64,000 nt of DNA from Pleurocapsa minor HA4230-MV1 (GTDB lineage Bacteria > Cyanobacteriota > Cyanobacteriia > Cyanobacteriales > Xenococcaceae): contig JAHHHZ010000013.1 in assembly GCA_019359095.1 (NCBI GenBank), positions 186,001 through 250,000 on the forward strand, given 5' to 3'. The stretch's first letter is position 1. Every line of letters starts with the position of its first letter. Shown piece by piece: positions 7,822 to 17,338 of this stretch. The notes under the pieces are model-generated. The model saw only the letters and a list, made by a program, of their open reading frames with translations. It was not told the DNA's origin and searched no databases. The translations under genes were made by a program, and so were the position numbers.

Positions 7822-9612
7822 TTAAAACATACGGTCAATACGATCGAGACGTCTCAGTATTCGCAATAATGCCCATCCTGGCACTAAAGCAATAATAGCA
7901 GCGATCGCTGCCAAGATTTCGAACTCACTAACCAAAAGGAGAGTAGCACAAATTAGTAATGCACTTAACAAAACAGTATAGTTAGTTCCCAACTGAACCG
8001 CACTTAAACGACGCATTACTCGCTCTGATTCTAGGGAACGAACCCGAACCCGCAAATCTCCTCTTTCTAACTTATCTATTGTATCGTCGATTCGTCCAGG
8101 TAATCCCAAGGCAGCTGTCCCCACCTGAGCAGCCTGTCTACCTAATTCATCAAAGATTGTACCGCCATTCGAGCCATTGCTATTAGTCATAAGCTTCATT
8201 GCATAGGGTTGAGCTACTTCCATAAAGTTAAATTCGGGGTCTAAACCTTTGCCAACACCTTCTAAGGTAGAAAAGGCGCGCATGACAAAGGTAAAGGTGG
8301 CAGGAAAACGAAATGGTTGTCCGTAAGCAATCTCATAGAGATCTTCACTAATGGCATCCACCGACTGTTCTTCAAACGGCTTGTCCATAAAGTTATCCAG
8401 CATAAACTGAATTGAACGCCGTACCGAACTCATGTCGCCTGTAGGCACTAATGCCCCTAAGTTAATTAATGAGTTAACTACTTTGTCAGAATTTTTCTGC
8501 GCCACCCCCACAAGGGTATCCATTAGACCTTCTCTAATGTTGCTTTCTATTTTACCCATCATGCCGAAGTCGTAGAAAATTAGTGCGCCATCGGCATTGA
8601 CGGCAATATTTCCTGGATGAGGATCGGCATGAAAGAAGCCTCCACCAAGAATTTGCTGTAAATAGGCTTTTGCGCCTAACTTTGCCAAAAGTTTACGATC
8701 TAGTCCAGCAGCTTCAATTGCCTCGTAGTGACTGATTTTGATGCCAGGCAGATACTCTAAAGCCAATACTCTAGGGGAAGCATACTTCCAGTAGACTCTA
8801 GGTACACAAACCCAATCTTCTCCGCGAAAATTGCGTCTAAAGGTGTCGGCATTACGCCCTTCTAGAAGATAGTCGGTTTCTTCCCACAAAATGCGACAGC
8901 ACTCGTCGTAGATGCCGATCCAGTCGCGGTTTTCACCCCATTTGGGATGATTTTGAAAATAGCGGGCAATTTGGCGTAATATAGCTAGATCGATGGTAAA
9001 TAGCTGTTTTAATCCTGGTCGCTGTACTTTAACAACTATATCCTCACCATTAAAAAGCTTGGCTCGGTGTACCTGCCCCAAACTAGCTGCTGCCAAAGGA
9101 ATTGGATCGAAGCTAGAAAACAGTTTATCGATTGGTTTGGCAAAGTCAGATTCAATAGTTTCTTTAACCTGTTCATAAGAAAAGGCAGGAACTCGATCTT
9201 GAAGCTTGGATAATTCTTCTACGTATTCCACGGGAAAAAGATCGGCGCGAGTAGAAAATAACTGACCTAGCTTGATAAAAGTCGGGCCTAAATCGAGGAA
9301 AGTCTCTCGAATCCAAATCGCTTGAGATCTGCGTCTTTTTGCCTGTTTTTCTGGGGTAAATCCGCCAGAATAAGTCCATTTGCGACCATTGCGCCAATTA
9401 CTAAATAAAAAGGCAAATGCAAATACCCAAATATCGAAGCGACGACGATTGCGCGAATACTTGGGGCGATTCCAGCGATAGGACTTGCCAGAAATCGGCA
9501 AGATAACTTTGGGTTCGCTAGGCTGGGACGACGTAACCTCTATCGACAAGGGTTGATCTGACTTACTTGAACCGTAATCTGGTGATTTTTGATTGGGAAA
9601 AGCAGGAGACAC
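7822..9612 (-). CDS. ABC1/UbiB-family atypical protein kinase
   Basis: A 596-residue ABC1K protein. It has the defining KxGQ motif (FIKLGQLFSTR), the alanine-rich nucleotide loop AAASLGQVHRAKL, the catalytic DPHPGNIAV block and the YDFGMMGKI metal site. Two hydrophobic helices at the C-terminus (LLSALLICATLLLV and the following AAIAAIIALVPGWALL) would anchor it to a membrane. Family members support ubiquinone/plastoquinone biosynthesis or prenyl-lipid homeostasis in thylakoids. The first ~45 residues are polar and poorly conserved. Several ABC1K paralogues are usual in cyanobacteria, so no gene symbol is given. Confidence 0.92.
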   Translation of the reverse strand: MSPAFPNQKSPDYGSSKSDQPLSIEVTSSQPSEPKVILPISGKSYRWNRPKYSRNRRRFDIWVFAFAFLFSNWRNGRKWTYSGGFTPEKQAKRRRSQAIWIRETFLDLGPTFIKLGQLFSTRADLFPVEYVEELSKLQDRVPAFSYEQVKETIESDFAKPIDKLFSSFDPIPLAAASLGQVHRAKLFNGEDIVVKVQRPGLKQLFTIDLAILRQIARYFQNHPKWGENRDWIGIYDECCRILWEETDYLLEGRNADTFRRNFRGEDWVCVPRVYWKYASPRVLALEYLPGIKISHYEAIEAAGLDRKLLAKLGAKAYLQQILGGGFFHADPHPGNIAVNADGALIFYDFGMMGKIESNIREGLMDTLVGVAQKNSDKVVNSLINLGALVPTGDMSSVRRSIQFMLDNFMDKPFEEQSVDAISEDLYEIAYGQPFRFPATFTFVMRAFSTLEGVGKGLDPEFNFMEVAQPYAMKLMTNSNGSNGGTIFDELGRQAAQVGTAALGLPGRIDDTIDKLERGDLRVRVRSLESERVMRRLSAVQLGTNYTVLLSALLICATLLLVSEFEILAAIAAIIALVPGWALLRILRRLDRIDRMF

Positions 9613-9918
9613 AGAGTTTATGACAAAAAATTAATTATGATGTTATTTGGTTAACTGTGATTAACTAACCTAAATAGTAGCGACTTATCGACCAAAAAAC
9701 TGAGGTGAATTTCCCCACTTGGTTAGTTGCTACCGATATTAATAGTTAAAAACATAAGCGCAAAAGCATTATCACGATTGCGAGAAAGCCTAATAAGATT
9801 TGTATTAGGTCAATTGTTTAGTATAAAAGTACTGACTTAATAGTCCAAGAACTATTAGCATGGTAGTTCTTTTTCACTCTAATAAGCTATAAGTACAAGC
9901 AAGCTCAATGACAACTAC
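9613..9918. other. gene-free divergent intergenic region with two stem-loops
   Basis: This 306-bp region separates the UbiB-family gene (minus) from the aminotransferase (plus). A perfect 7-bp stem CCTAATA/TATTAGG sits at 9789-9809, and a terminator-like stem-loop sits at 9848-9875. No ORF or repeat family is seen. The region must hold both promoters. Confidence 0.5.
9848..9875 (+). terminator. terminator-like hairpin upstream of the aminotransferase
   Basis: The arms AGAACTA (9848-9854) and TAGTTCT (9864-9870) form a perfect 7-bp stem with a 9-nt loop, followed by five T residues on the plus strand. It lies 44 bp before the aminotransferase ATG, so it could act as a leader attenuator or end a short upstream transcript. 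There is no upstream plus-strand gene for it to terminate. Confidence 0.4.
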
Positions 9919-11097
9919 ATGACAACTACCAATAATTTTAATTCGCGCACGAATCGGGTACAGCTACCACTCATTCCTGTAGTCGGTGAATTAATTCGCG
10001 CTCATCCAGGGACTATTTCTTTAGGACAGGGGATAGTTAACTATCCGCCGCCACCCCAAGCGATCGCCGCGCTGCAAGATTTTCTTGCTCAACCCAGCAA
10101 TCATCTATATCAAGCTGTTACAGGGATAGAACCTTTAGTTAAAGCGATCGCCAAAAAACTCGCTACAGACAATCAAATTGAAATGACCGCTCAAAACAAG
10201 ATTGTGGTTACGGCGGGCAGCAATATGGGTTTTCTCAACGCCATTCTGGCGATTACGCAAGCGGGAGACGAGATCATCCTCAATACCCCCTATTACTTCA
10301 ATCATGAAATGGCAATTACCCTGGCTAACTGTCATCCAGTGTTGGTTAATACCGATCGCAACTACCAATTAGATCTCCAGGCGATCGCTCAAGGAATTAC
10401 CGCTAAAACTAAAGCGATCGTGACTATTTCCCCTAACAACCCGACAGGGGTAGTCTATTCTCAAGCTAGCTTACAAGCAGTTAACGATCTGTGTCGCGAT
10501 CGCGGTATTTATCATATTAGCGATGAAGCCTATGAATACTTCACCTATGATGGCGTTGAGCATACCTCCCCTGGAAGTTTTGCTGATAGTGCAGCCCATA
10601 CAATTTCCCTGTTTAGTCTTTCCAAAGCCTATGGTTTTGCTAGCTGGCGCATTGGCTACATGGTAATTCCCGAACACTTAATGATGCCGATCAAAAAAGT
10701 ACAGGACACCAACCTAATTTGTCCTCCTGTCATATCTCAATATGCAGCATTAGGCGCATTGACGGCAGGCAAAAGTTATTGCCAGGATCATTTAGCAGAA
10801 ATTGCTCAGGTACGTACAGTTGTCGCCGAACAATTACAGTCAATCAAAGATATTTGTGCGATCGCTCCTGCTCATGGCGCATTTTATTTCCTGCTGAAAA
10901 TAGACACGAAACTAAATGATTTTGAATTGGTCAAACGGCTAATCGAGCAAGATCGGGTAGCAGCAATTCCTGGTAGTACTTTTGGTCTGAAAGATGGCGC
11001 TTATCTGCGGGTGGCTTATGGTAGTTTGGATTTAGCTACGGCTAAAGTAGGAATTGAGCGATTAACTAAGGGTTTGGCTAGGGTGGTTTCCAGCTAA
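9919..11097 (+). CDS. class I/II PLP-dependent aminotransferase
   Basis: A 392-residue fold-type I aminotransferase. SPNNPTG at residues 171-177, DEAYEYF at 202-208 and the Schiff-base lysine Lys236 in SLSKAYG are all present, and the WRIGY phosphate-binding arginine follows. The group includes aspartate/aromatic and kynurenine-type aminotransferases; the amino donor cannot be decided. The start region is odd: the 11-nt string ATGACAACTAC occurs twice in tandem (9908 and 9919). The first ATG reads only four codons before a TGA that overlaps the second ATG. The second is the real start. Confidence 0.9.
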   Translation: MTTTNNFNSRTNRVQLPLIPVVGELIRAHPGTISLGQGIVNYPPPPQAIAALQDFLAQPSNHLYQAVTGIEPLVKAIAKKLATDNQIEMTAQNKIVVTAGSNMGFLNAILAITQAGDEIILNTPYYFNHEMAITLANCHPVLVNTDRNYQLDLQAIAQGITAKTKAIVTISPNNPTGVVYSQASLQAVNDLCRDRGIYHISDEAYEYFTYDGVEHTSPGSFADSAAHTISLFSLSKAYGFASWRIGYMVIPEHLMMPIKKVQDTNLICPPVISQYAALGALTAGKSYCQDHLAEIAQVRTVVAEQLQSIKDICAIAPAHGAFYFLLKIDTKLNDFELVKRLIEQDRVAAIPGSTFGLKDGAYLRVAYGSLDLATAKVGIERLTKGLARVVSS

Positions 11098-11179
11098 AAG
11101 CCGACAAAACCTGATTGCTATTAAGTAGGTAGGCAAAATAATTGATCAAACCCCTACCCTTAGAGCTATTTGTTACTCG

Positions 11180-11285
11180 TCCTAAAGGATTCCTAAAGGA
11201 TTAGCTCCTTCGTCCTAAAGGATACCGCTCCGCATATCGCGTCACCGCTCCGCATATTACTCGTTACTCGTTACTTGTTACTCCC
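11180..11285. repeat. short dispersed repeats (CCTAAAGGAT family plus TTACTCG heptamers)
   Basis: Three CCTAAAGGAT units and two CCGCTCCGCATAT units are interleaved here, followed at 11255-11282 by the heptamer TTACTCG repeated about four times with point changes. The same words recur around 43565-43625 and 53140-53180. No ORF is seen in this gap between convergent genes. Confidence 0.6.
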
Positions 11286-11319
11286 TAACCTCATTTCCAA
11301 TTTAATTACACCCACCTAT

Positions 11320-11562
11320 TTAAGAGCTAATCATTACTTGGAGAGTTAACCCTGTCATACGCCAAGTCGCAAAGCAATTTTCAAATAAGACTTCACTGGC
11401 TGCGCCCAAATCACCATCTGCGCCAACAAAGCCACCTTCAATTAACTTGCCGCCTCTAGTTTCCAGATTTAAACGAGTGCCATTGTCTGTTGTCTGAAGC
11501 ACTAATTTACCTCTAGCTAAGACTTGTCCTGCACGGCTAATAATTGCACATTCCATCGTCAA
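11320..11562 (-). CDS. small conserved hypothetical protein
   Basis: An 80-residue protein, possibly starting two residues later at the second Met (MECAIIS). It contains alternating hydrophobic strands (CAIISRAGQVLARGKLVL) and a glycine-rich middle, suggesting a small beta-sheet protein. There is no signal peptide, membrane segment or metal motif. I do not recognise a named family. It is convergent with the aminotransferase and divergent from crtE across about 170 bp. Codon pattern and a coherent hydrophobic pattern make it likely to be real. Confidence 0.6.
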   Translation of the reverse strand: MTMECAIISRAGQVLARGKLVLQTTDNGTRLNLETRGGKLIEGGFVGADGDLGAASEVLFENCFATWRMTGLTLQVMISS

Positions 11563-11733
11563 TCAATATCTAAAATTTAGCAAGACATATATCATCTCAT
11601 ACAGTCGTTCAAAGTTACTCCACTTTTAGCTCAACAAAACTCAACAGCGATGATCGAAGCCTTAACAAATTTGGTTAAAATACCCAAGCAAGAGATAATA
11701 GACCATAAATAAACCATTATATTTGACTGCTAT

Positions 11734-12663
11734 ATGGTACAAGCCGACAAGAAACTAACTGAGCCAGAAACGCCTACCATATTTGACTTGAACAACTATT
11801 TAAAACAGCAGCAGATTATAGTTGAACAAGCCTTAGACCAGTCAATTGCGATCGCTAGACCCGAAAAAATCTACGAAGCGATGCGCTATTCTTTGCTGGC
11901 TGGAGGCAAAAGGCTACGTCCTATTTTGTGCTTGGCAACCTGTGACTTGATGGGGGGGACAGAAGCAATGGCGATGCCTACCGCCTGTGCTTTAGAAATG
12001 ATTCATACCATGTCCTTGATTCATGATGATTTACCCGCGATGGATAATGACGATTTCCGTCGAGGCAAACCTACTAATCACAAGGTGTATGGCGATGATA
12101 TTGCCATTTTGGCGGGGGATGGTTTATTGGCTTATGCGTTTGAATATGTGGCGACTCAAACCAAAAACGTCGCTCCAGAAAATATTATTCGGGTAGTGGC
12201 TGCCTTAGGGCGTACGGTTGGCGCAGCGGGTTTAGTTGGGGGACAGGTATTAGATTTAGAATCAGAAGGAAAAGCGGATATTACGGCAGAAACCCTCAGC
12301 TTTATCCATACTCATAAAACTGGGGCATTATTAGAAGCTTCTGTAGTCTGTGGGGCAATTCTAGCCAACGCCCAGCCTGAAGATATCACACGGTTATCTC
12401 GGTATGCGCAAAACATTGGTCTAGCTTTTCAGATAATTGATGATATTTTAGATATTACCGCCACTGACGAACAGTTAGGCAAAACGGCGGGGAAAGACTT
12501 GCAGGCACAAAAAGCTACTTATCCTAGTTTATGGGGATTAGAAAAATCTCGGCTCAAGGCGCAAGAGTTGGTTGATGATGCTATTACCCAGCTATCTACC
12601 TATGGGATTAAAGCCGAGCCGTTAAGAGCCGTCGCTAGCTATATTGTAACTCGCGATCGCTAA
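11734..12663 (+). CDS. crtE: geranylgeranyl/farnesyl diphosphate synthase
   Basis: A 309-residue trans-prenyltransferase. The first Asp-rich motif is in [15 protein letters not shown] and the second in [10 protein letters not shown], both intact; they bind the Mg-diphosphate of the allylic substrate. In cyanobacteria the enzyme of this type makes GGPP for carotenoids, the phytyl tail of chlorophyll, phylloquinone and plastoquinone. It is followed after about 44 bp by a DUF212 PAP2-like gene on the same strand, an arrangement I know from other cyanobacteria and probably an operon. No membrane segment is seen. Confidence 0.92.
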   Translation: MVQADKKLTEPETPTIFDLNNYLKQQQIIVEQALDQSIAIARPEKIYEAMRYSLLAGGKRLRPILCLATCDLMGGTEAMAMPTACALEMIHTMSLIHDDLPAMDNDDFRRGKPTNHKVYGDDIAILAGDGLLAYAFEYVATQTKNVAPENIIRVVAALGRTVGAAGLVGGQVLDLESEGKADITAETLSFIHTHKTGALLEASVVCGAILANAQPEDITRLSRYAQNIGLAFQIIDDILDITATDEQLGKTAGKDLQAQKATYPSLWGLEKSRLKAQELVDDAITQLSTYGIKAEPLRAVASYIVTRDR

Positions 12664-12707
12664 TCACATCTGTATTACACAATATTTTAGGGCAAGGAAA
12701 ACCGACC

Positions 12708-13175
12708 ATGCAGGAAGTTGCTGATATCTTACACAACCAGATATTGATAGTTGCACTCATAGCCTGCATCACGGCTCAGGGATTAAAGTTAGCAATTGAC
12801 TTAATAAGAAGCCGTCAGCTCAACGTGACTTATTTGCTGGCTCCAGGCGGAATGCCCAGCGCTCACTCTGCCTTAGTTGGTGCTTTGGCTACTAGTGTTG
12901 GTCTAACTATGGGATGGTCTGGTGCAGAATTTGCGATCGCCTGTCTATTTGCCATCATTGTCATGTACGATGCAGCAGGAGTCCGTCAGGCAGCAGGTAA
13001 GCAAGCAAAAATACTCAATCAGCTCATTGATGAGTTATTTCAAGAAAAACACAATCTTAATGAAGAAAGATTAAAAGAGTTACTCGGACATACTCCCTTT
13101 CAAGTATTAGTTGGTTTGAGCTTAGGTATTAGTATTGCGATGGTCTTTTCTAAATACGTCTGGCAAGTTACTTAA
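12708..13175 (+). CDS. divergent PAP2-family (DUF212) membrane protein
   Basis: A 155-residue protein with about four hydrophobic segments and the family block GGMPSAHSALVGALATSVG, the remnant of the acid-phosphatase motif with its Ser-His pair, followed by MYDAAGVRQAAGKQA. The group may act on prenyl or lipid diphosphates at the membrane but the activity is not established. Its place directly after crtE suggests a link to isoprenoid diphosphate metabolism. Length is normal for the family. Confidence 0.88.
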   Translation: MQEVADILHNQILIVALIACITAQGLKLAIDLIRSRQLNVTYLLAPGGMPSAHSALVGALATSVGLTMGWSGAEFAIACLFAIIVMYDAAGVRQAAGKQAKILNQLIDELFQEKHNLNEERLKELLGHTPFQVLVGLSLGISIAMVFSKYVWQVT

Positions 13176-13486
13176 TTCAATTGAATAGACTACGCTGTTG
13201 ATTAACTAGCTTTTAGCTCTTAGCTCTTAGCTCTTAGCTTCTTGCTCAATAACCTCAACGGGTGGAACCCCCGCAACGGTTTTTCGCGCTTTTAGCTCTT
13301 TAAAGTTAAACTCATGTATTCTACTCAACTGAAAAGCGTAGTAGGTAAATTAGACAGTGAGTAAATTAGACAGTGAGTAAATTAGACAGTGAGTCTCGTC
13401 GATTAAAGTGTCGAGTAATCTTTACAATTTTGCCGATCTGAGTTCATGATATGTCAACGACAAATTTGTTGGTATTTTAATTATTC
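13176..13486. repeat. gene-free region with TTAGCTC heptamers and a 16-bp triplicate
   Basis: At about 13209-13240 the heptamer TTAGCTC is repeated about four times. At 13346-13393 the 16-mer TAAATTAGACAGTGAG occurs three times in exact tandem. Between them, near 13258-13292, is a GC-rich stretch with a weak hairpin and a short T run that may serve as terminator for the crtE operon. No ORF is credible here. Confidence 0.7.
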
Positions 13487-14314
13487 ATGAACAGTCTTAG
13501 CAGTCAATCTAGTCAATCTTCTTTAGCAATCAATCAATGTCCTGCAAAGAAAGTAATTGTGGCACATTATCACTTTTTTAAAAATGCGGGAACTTCCGTC
13601 GATGTTATTTTAAAACAAAATTTTGGCGATGCCTGGAGTCCAATTGAATTTCCCAAAATTAGTCAACAGTCAAACTCTCAGTTGGTACAAAATTGGCTCG
13701 TAAAGCAGCAGAATATCTCGGCTTTCTCTTCCCATACGGCGCTTTTTCCGTTACCTACTTTAGACAATACATTAGTATTGCCAATTGTTTTTCTGCGCCA
13801 TCCGATTATTCGCCTTTGGTCAGTATATAACTTTGAACGTAAGCATCGAAAGATTCTCAATCACAGCATTAAACTTGCCCAATCAAAAGATTTTGCGGGC
13901 TATCTTAACTATCAACTAGATCAAGCGCCAAATAGATCCTGTCGTAACTTTCAAACCTACAGATTTTCCTGGTTAAATTCTCAACCCGACAAGACTGAAT
14001 TAGAACAAGCCTTAAATGGTTTAGACTTATTACCCATAGTGGGTATTGTTGCCGAATTTGACTTATCAATGAAGCTTTATCGTCAGGCGATCGCTAAATA
14101 TTATCCCTTGTTTCAAGTTCAGTCTGTGCATAAAAATATCACGTCTGAGGGCAATCTTTCTCAAACCGAAAAATTAGACTTGATCCGCGCTAATTTAGAC
14201 CAGAATACCTATCAAAGGTTACTGGATGCTAATGAAGATGATTTACAGCTTTATGCAGCAGCCAAAAATAAATTAAGCTTGCAGTTTAGTAGTCAAGTCA
14301 ATGATCCTGACTGA
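13487..14314 (+). CDS. sulfotransferase-family protein
   Basis: A 275-residue protein. The segment VIVAHYHFFKNAGTSVDVIL near residues 25-44 resembles the PAPS-binding 5'-phosphosulfate loop of the Sulfotransfer_2 group (consensus HIPKTAGTS). A later block VFLRHPIIRLWSVYNFERKH corresponds to the 3'-phosphate-binding Arg segment. Such enzymes transfer sulfate from PAPS to carbohydrate or other acceptors. There is no signal peptide. It lies 134 bp before the dynamin gene on the same strand; a functional link is unproven. Confidence 0.75.
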   Translation: MNSLSSQSSQSSLAINQCPAKKVIVAHYHFFKNAGTSVDVILKQNFGDAWSPIEFPKISQQSNSQLVQNWLVKQQNISAFSSHTALFPLPTLDNTLVLPIVFLRHPIIRLWSVYNFERKHRKILNHSIKLAQSKDFAGYLNYQLDQAPNRSCRNFQTYRFSWLNSQPDKTELEQALNGLDLLPIVGIVAEFDLSMKLYRQAIAKYYPLFQVQSVHKNITSEGNLSQTEKLDLIRANLDQNTYQRLLDANEDDLQLYAAAKNKLSLQFSSQVNDPD

Positions 14315-14336
14315 CAGAATTCACATTCTGCATTTG

Positions 14337-14372
14337 TTAGTAATTAGTAATTAGTAATCAGTAATTACTAAT
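14337..14372. repeat. heptanucleotide short tandem repeat (TTAGTAA)
   Basis: The heptamer TTAGTAA is repeated about four times with a single change and then runs into an inverted TTACTAA half, so the tract can also fold back on itself. Confidence 0.7.
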
Positions 14373-14448
14373 TAGATTGGCGATCGCATGGATAATTACG
14401 CTGACCATCAGGGAACTCTAGATTAAGTAGTACAACTTATCTAATCAT

Positions 14449-16920
14449 ATGAGTTTTCTTCCTCCTCAATGTTCGGAACTGTCCAATAATGTCAACAGCA
14501 TTTTAGATTTAGCACAAGAATCAAATATAAATCAGCAAAATATTCCAGTTATCGAAGCATCTCTCAAAAAAGCGATCGCCCCTAAGTTTGAAATTGTCTT
14601 TGCGGGTGCGTTTAGTGCTGGAAAGTCGATGTTAATTAATGCACTGTTGGAACGGGAATTACTTTATAGTGCCGAAGGACACGCTACAGGAACAGAATGT
14701 TACATTGAATATGCTGAGCCAGAAGCCGAGAGGGTGGTTCTAACTTTTCTCAGTGAAGTAGAAATCAAACAGCAAGCGGTTAGTCTTTGCCAGCATTTAG
14801 GATTATCAGCCAAAGATAATATTAGTGAACCAGAAGTAATAGATCTGCTGCATCAAGCTTGCGCTGCCATTATTGAACAAGAAGGTGGTGTCAGTAAGTC
14901 AGAAAGGGCAAAAAAAGCCAATGCTTTACACTTGCTGCTACAAGGGTTTGTCGCTAATCGCGATCGCATTGATGCTCAGAAAAATAATACTTACTCGATG
15001 GAGGAGTTTAATTTCTCTAATTTGTCTCAAGCAGCAACCTATGCTAGACGGGGTAGTAATAGCGCAGTACTAACTAAGGTTGAATATTACTGTCATCATC
15101 CACTTTTGCAAGACGGAAACGTACTGGTAGATATGCCAGGGATTGACGCTCCTGTAAAAAAAGATGCTGAACTTACCTATCGTAAAATTGAACATCCTGA
15201 TACATCAGCGGTAATTTGTGTACTAAAACCTGCTTCGGCTGGTGAAATGACTTCAGAAGAAACCGAATTGATGGAAAAGATGAAGTCTAATCTGGGAATA
15301 CGCGATCGCGTTTTTTATGTCTTTAATCGCATCGATCAGACTTGGTACAACGGACAATTAAGACAGCGTTTGGATAACTTGATTCAGACTCAGTTTCGAG
15401 ATAACAAGCGAGTATATAAAACCAGTGGCTTACTTGGATTTTATGGTAGTCAAGTTAAATTTACCAATAATAGCGATCGCTTTGGTTTAAATTCTCTCTT
15501 TGCTGAAAGTGTCAAAGGAATTGGCGGTGAAGAGGAAACACCTCAGTTTGTGAGTGAGTTTAATAATTACTGTGCTAACTCTGGTAAATTGACTCGGACG
15601 AACTTTAGAGTATCTGTTAATGGCTATGAAACACCGAATGAAAACTATACTCGTATCCTGGGGGAATTTGGTACGCCGTTAATTGAACAATTAATTACCG
15701 ATAGTGGCATCGAAGAATTTCGCAGTGCAATTAGTCGTTATCTAACAGAAGAAAAACGCCCTCAGCTTTTTGCTAATTTGGCTGAAGATCTCAAGCCTAT
15801 TTGTGACGATCTTAAACAGAGTTATCTCCAGCAACTTCAAGAATTAGATAATCAACCTCATGAGATTGAGGCGATGAAGACTCAAGAGTTGACGTTACTC
15901 AATCAAAAGCTACAGGTAATAGCGAAAGAATTCGCCCAACATTTAGAACATGAAGTAAATTCCATCGTTACCAATCAAAATTCTGAATTTGAGTCAGATT
16001 TTCAAAAACTCAAAGCACAAATGGTAAGCCGTCTTGATGAACTGCTACAAACCTTTTCTGTACAGGATGCCTATAGTCGCGCTACTCTATCCCATCCCCG
16101 TAATGCCACTGCACCTTTAATTGCTGTTTTGGTAGAAGCTTTGTATTACTTAGCTAACGAACTTGAGGTTATTCTAGTTACCGCATCCCAAGTGTTGGTG
16201 CAAAACTTTTGCCAGCGTTTGAGCGATCGCTTTAAGCAACAAGACTACTATCGCGCCTTAGATCGCTTACTGGGTGAGGATACTGGTATTCAAGCAGAAT
16301 TAAAAGAGTTAGAAAGCAAACTGATTTATGCCTTAGTCAGTGAAGCCAAAACAGAATGCGATCGCTATGTGCGAGAAAGTCCACGCTTTTATGATGAAGG
16401 AACGTTTTCCATCTATCAATTTCGTCAAACATTACAGCAAACTTCCCAAGGTTATGACTGCGCCAGCATGGTAGAAGCCGAACCCGCGATTCGTCAATTG
16501 TTAAAGTTAGATTTTGAACCAAAAGTTTCCACAACAATTCGGCGTAATTTCCGTCAAACCATTAACCAAACTATTAAAACTCAACTGTTACCAATGGCGC
16601 AGCAACAGGCAGAGAAAATCTTGCAATATTATCCTCAAGCAAGAATATTTCTAGAACAAACTTTGGAACAGGAAGCTATTGCTAAAATTGCCCTTAATCA
16701 AAAAATGCAGTTAGAAATAGAGCAAAAAATAAAGCAGTATAACCAATCAGTGAATGAAATTAATAGCTGCTTGCGATCGCTTAATTTATTCGAGCATCAA
16801 TTACCAGTTATTAATCAACAAGAAATAGTTGTCAAGATTGAACTAAAGACTGAAAGTATTGAACTTAAGCATCAAACTCATAGCAATTTTAATTCAATAA
16901 TTTCTACAACAGAAATATAA
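14449..16920 (+). CDS. bacterial dynamin-like GTPase
   Basis: An 823-residue large GTPase. The P-loop is GAFSAGKS at residues 53-60. A G2-type threonine lies in HATGTECY (79-85), G3 is DMPG at 228-231 and G4 is NRID at 293-296. The GTPase domain is followed by long helical segments (about 430-560 and 650-800), as in cyanobacterial BDLPs that bind and remodel membranes. A hydrophobic patch near 565-590 could be the membrane paddle. It is longer than the ~690-residue Nostoc BDLP. Four KGK-type genes and an HNH gene follow with gaps of only 21-42 bp, suggesting one transcript. Confidence 0.85.
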   Translation: MSFLPPQCSELSNNVNSILDLAQESNINQQNIPVIEASLKKAIAPKFEIVFAGAFSAGKSMLINALLERELLYSAEGHATGTECYIEYAEPEAERVVLTFLSEVEIKQQAVSLCQHLGLSAKDNISEPEVIDLLHQACAAIIEQEGGVSKSERAKKANALHLLLQGFVANRDRIDAQKNNTYSMEEFNFSNLSQAATYARRGSNSAVLTKVEYYCHHPLLQDGNVLVDMPGIDAPVKKDAELTYRKIEHPDTSAVICVLKPASAGEMTSEETELMEKMKSNLGIRDRVFYVFNRIDQTWYNGQLRQRLDNLIQTQFRDNKRVYKTSGLLGFYGSQVKFTNNSDRFGLNSLFAESVKGIGGEEETPQFVSEFNNYCANSGKLTRTNFRVSVNGYETPNENYTRILGEFGTPLIEQLITDSGIEEFRSAISRYLTEEKRPQLFANLAEDLKPICDDLKQSYLQQLQELDNQPHEIEAMKTQELTLLNQKLQVIAKEFAQHLEHEVNSIVTNQNSEFESDFQKLKAQMVSRLDELLQTFSVQDAYSRATLSHPRNATAPLIAVLVEALYYLANELEVILVTASQVLVQNFCQRLSDRFKQQDYYRALDRLLGEDTGIQAELKELESKLIYALVSEAKTECDRYVRESPRFYDEGTFSIYQFRQTLQQTSQGYDCASMVEAEPAIRQLLKLDFEPKVSTTIRRNFRQTINQTIKTQLLPMAQQQAEKILQYYPQARIFLEQTLEQEAIAKIALNQKMQLEIEQKIKQYNQSVNEINSCLRSLNLFEHQLPVINQQEIVVKIELKTESIELKHQTHSNFNSIISTTEI

Positions 16921-16951
16921 TTTTATCACTAAACTAGACAAAAAAACAATT

Positions 16952-17317
16952 ATGTCTGATAATTTTGAAATCAATACCAATGAATATTTACATCAATGCG
17001 ATCTTAAAGATGTAATATCTTTTGACAATCAAAAGTGGCTTGATATTAATCAATTAAAAGTAATTATTTATCAATCTTTTAAAAATTCTGCTATTAGTCC
17101 AATTGATAAGTATATAAATATAAACTATGGCTTAAGAAATAGTTCTTTATGGTTTTATCAAGGAGGAGAATGTGAGATCTTAAGAGCTGGTTCTCCAGGA
17201 TGGCAGAAAGGCAAAATTAAAATCAAAGTTACCTTAGAATTTAGTCCTGATGAACCTGAAGAAACAAGTTCACCTCTTGATGATATTCGTCAAGAAATAG
17301 ATAAATCAAAGCCTTAG
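16952..17317 (+). CDS. KGK-domain family small protein 1
   Basis: A 121-residue soluble protein. The C-terminal half carries the core WQKGKIKIKVTLEFSPDEPEE followed by a PLDDIRQEI tail; the N-terminal half has DVISFDNQKW. These features fit the cyanobacterial KGK family, whose function is unknown. It starts 31 bp after the dynamin stop and is the first of four tandem paralogues. It shares the CEIL...KGK core with the next three. Confidence 0.7.
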   Translation: MSDNFEINTNEYLHQCDLKDVISFDNQKWLDINQLKVIIYQSFKNSAISPIDKYININYGLRNSSLWFYQGGECEILRAGSPGWQKGKIKIKVTLEFSPDEPEETSSPLDDIRQEIDKSKP

Positions 17318-17338
17318 CTATAGTGAGATAAACAAAAT

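Noticed and set aside
13258-13292. GC-rich hairpin with short T run as a strong terminator
   Set aside because: The arms pair only imperfectly and the T run is short; noted within the repeat region instead of called separately.
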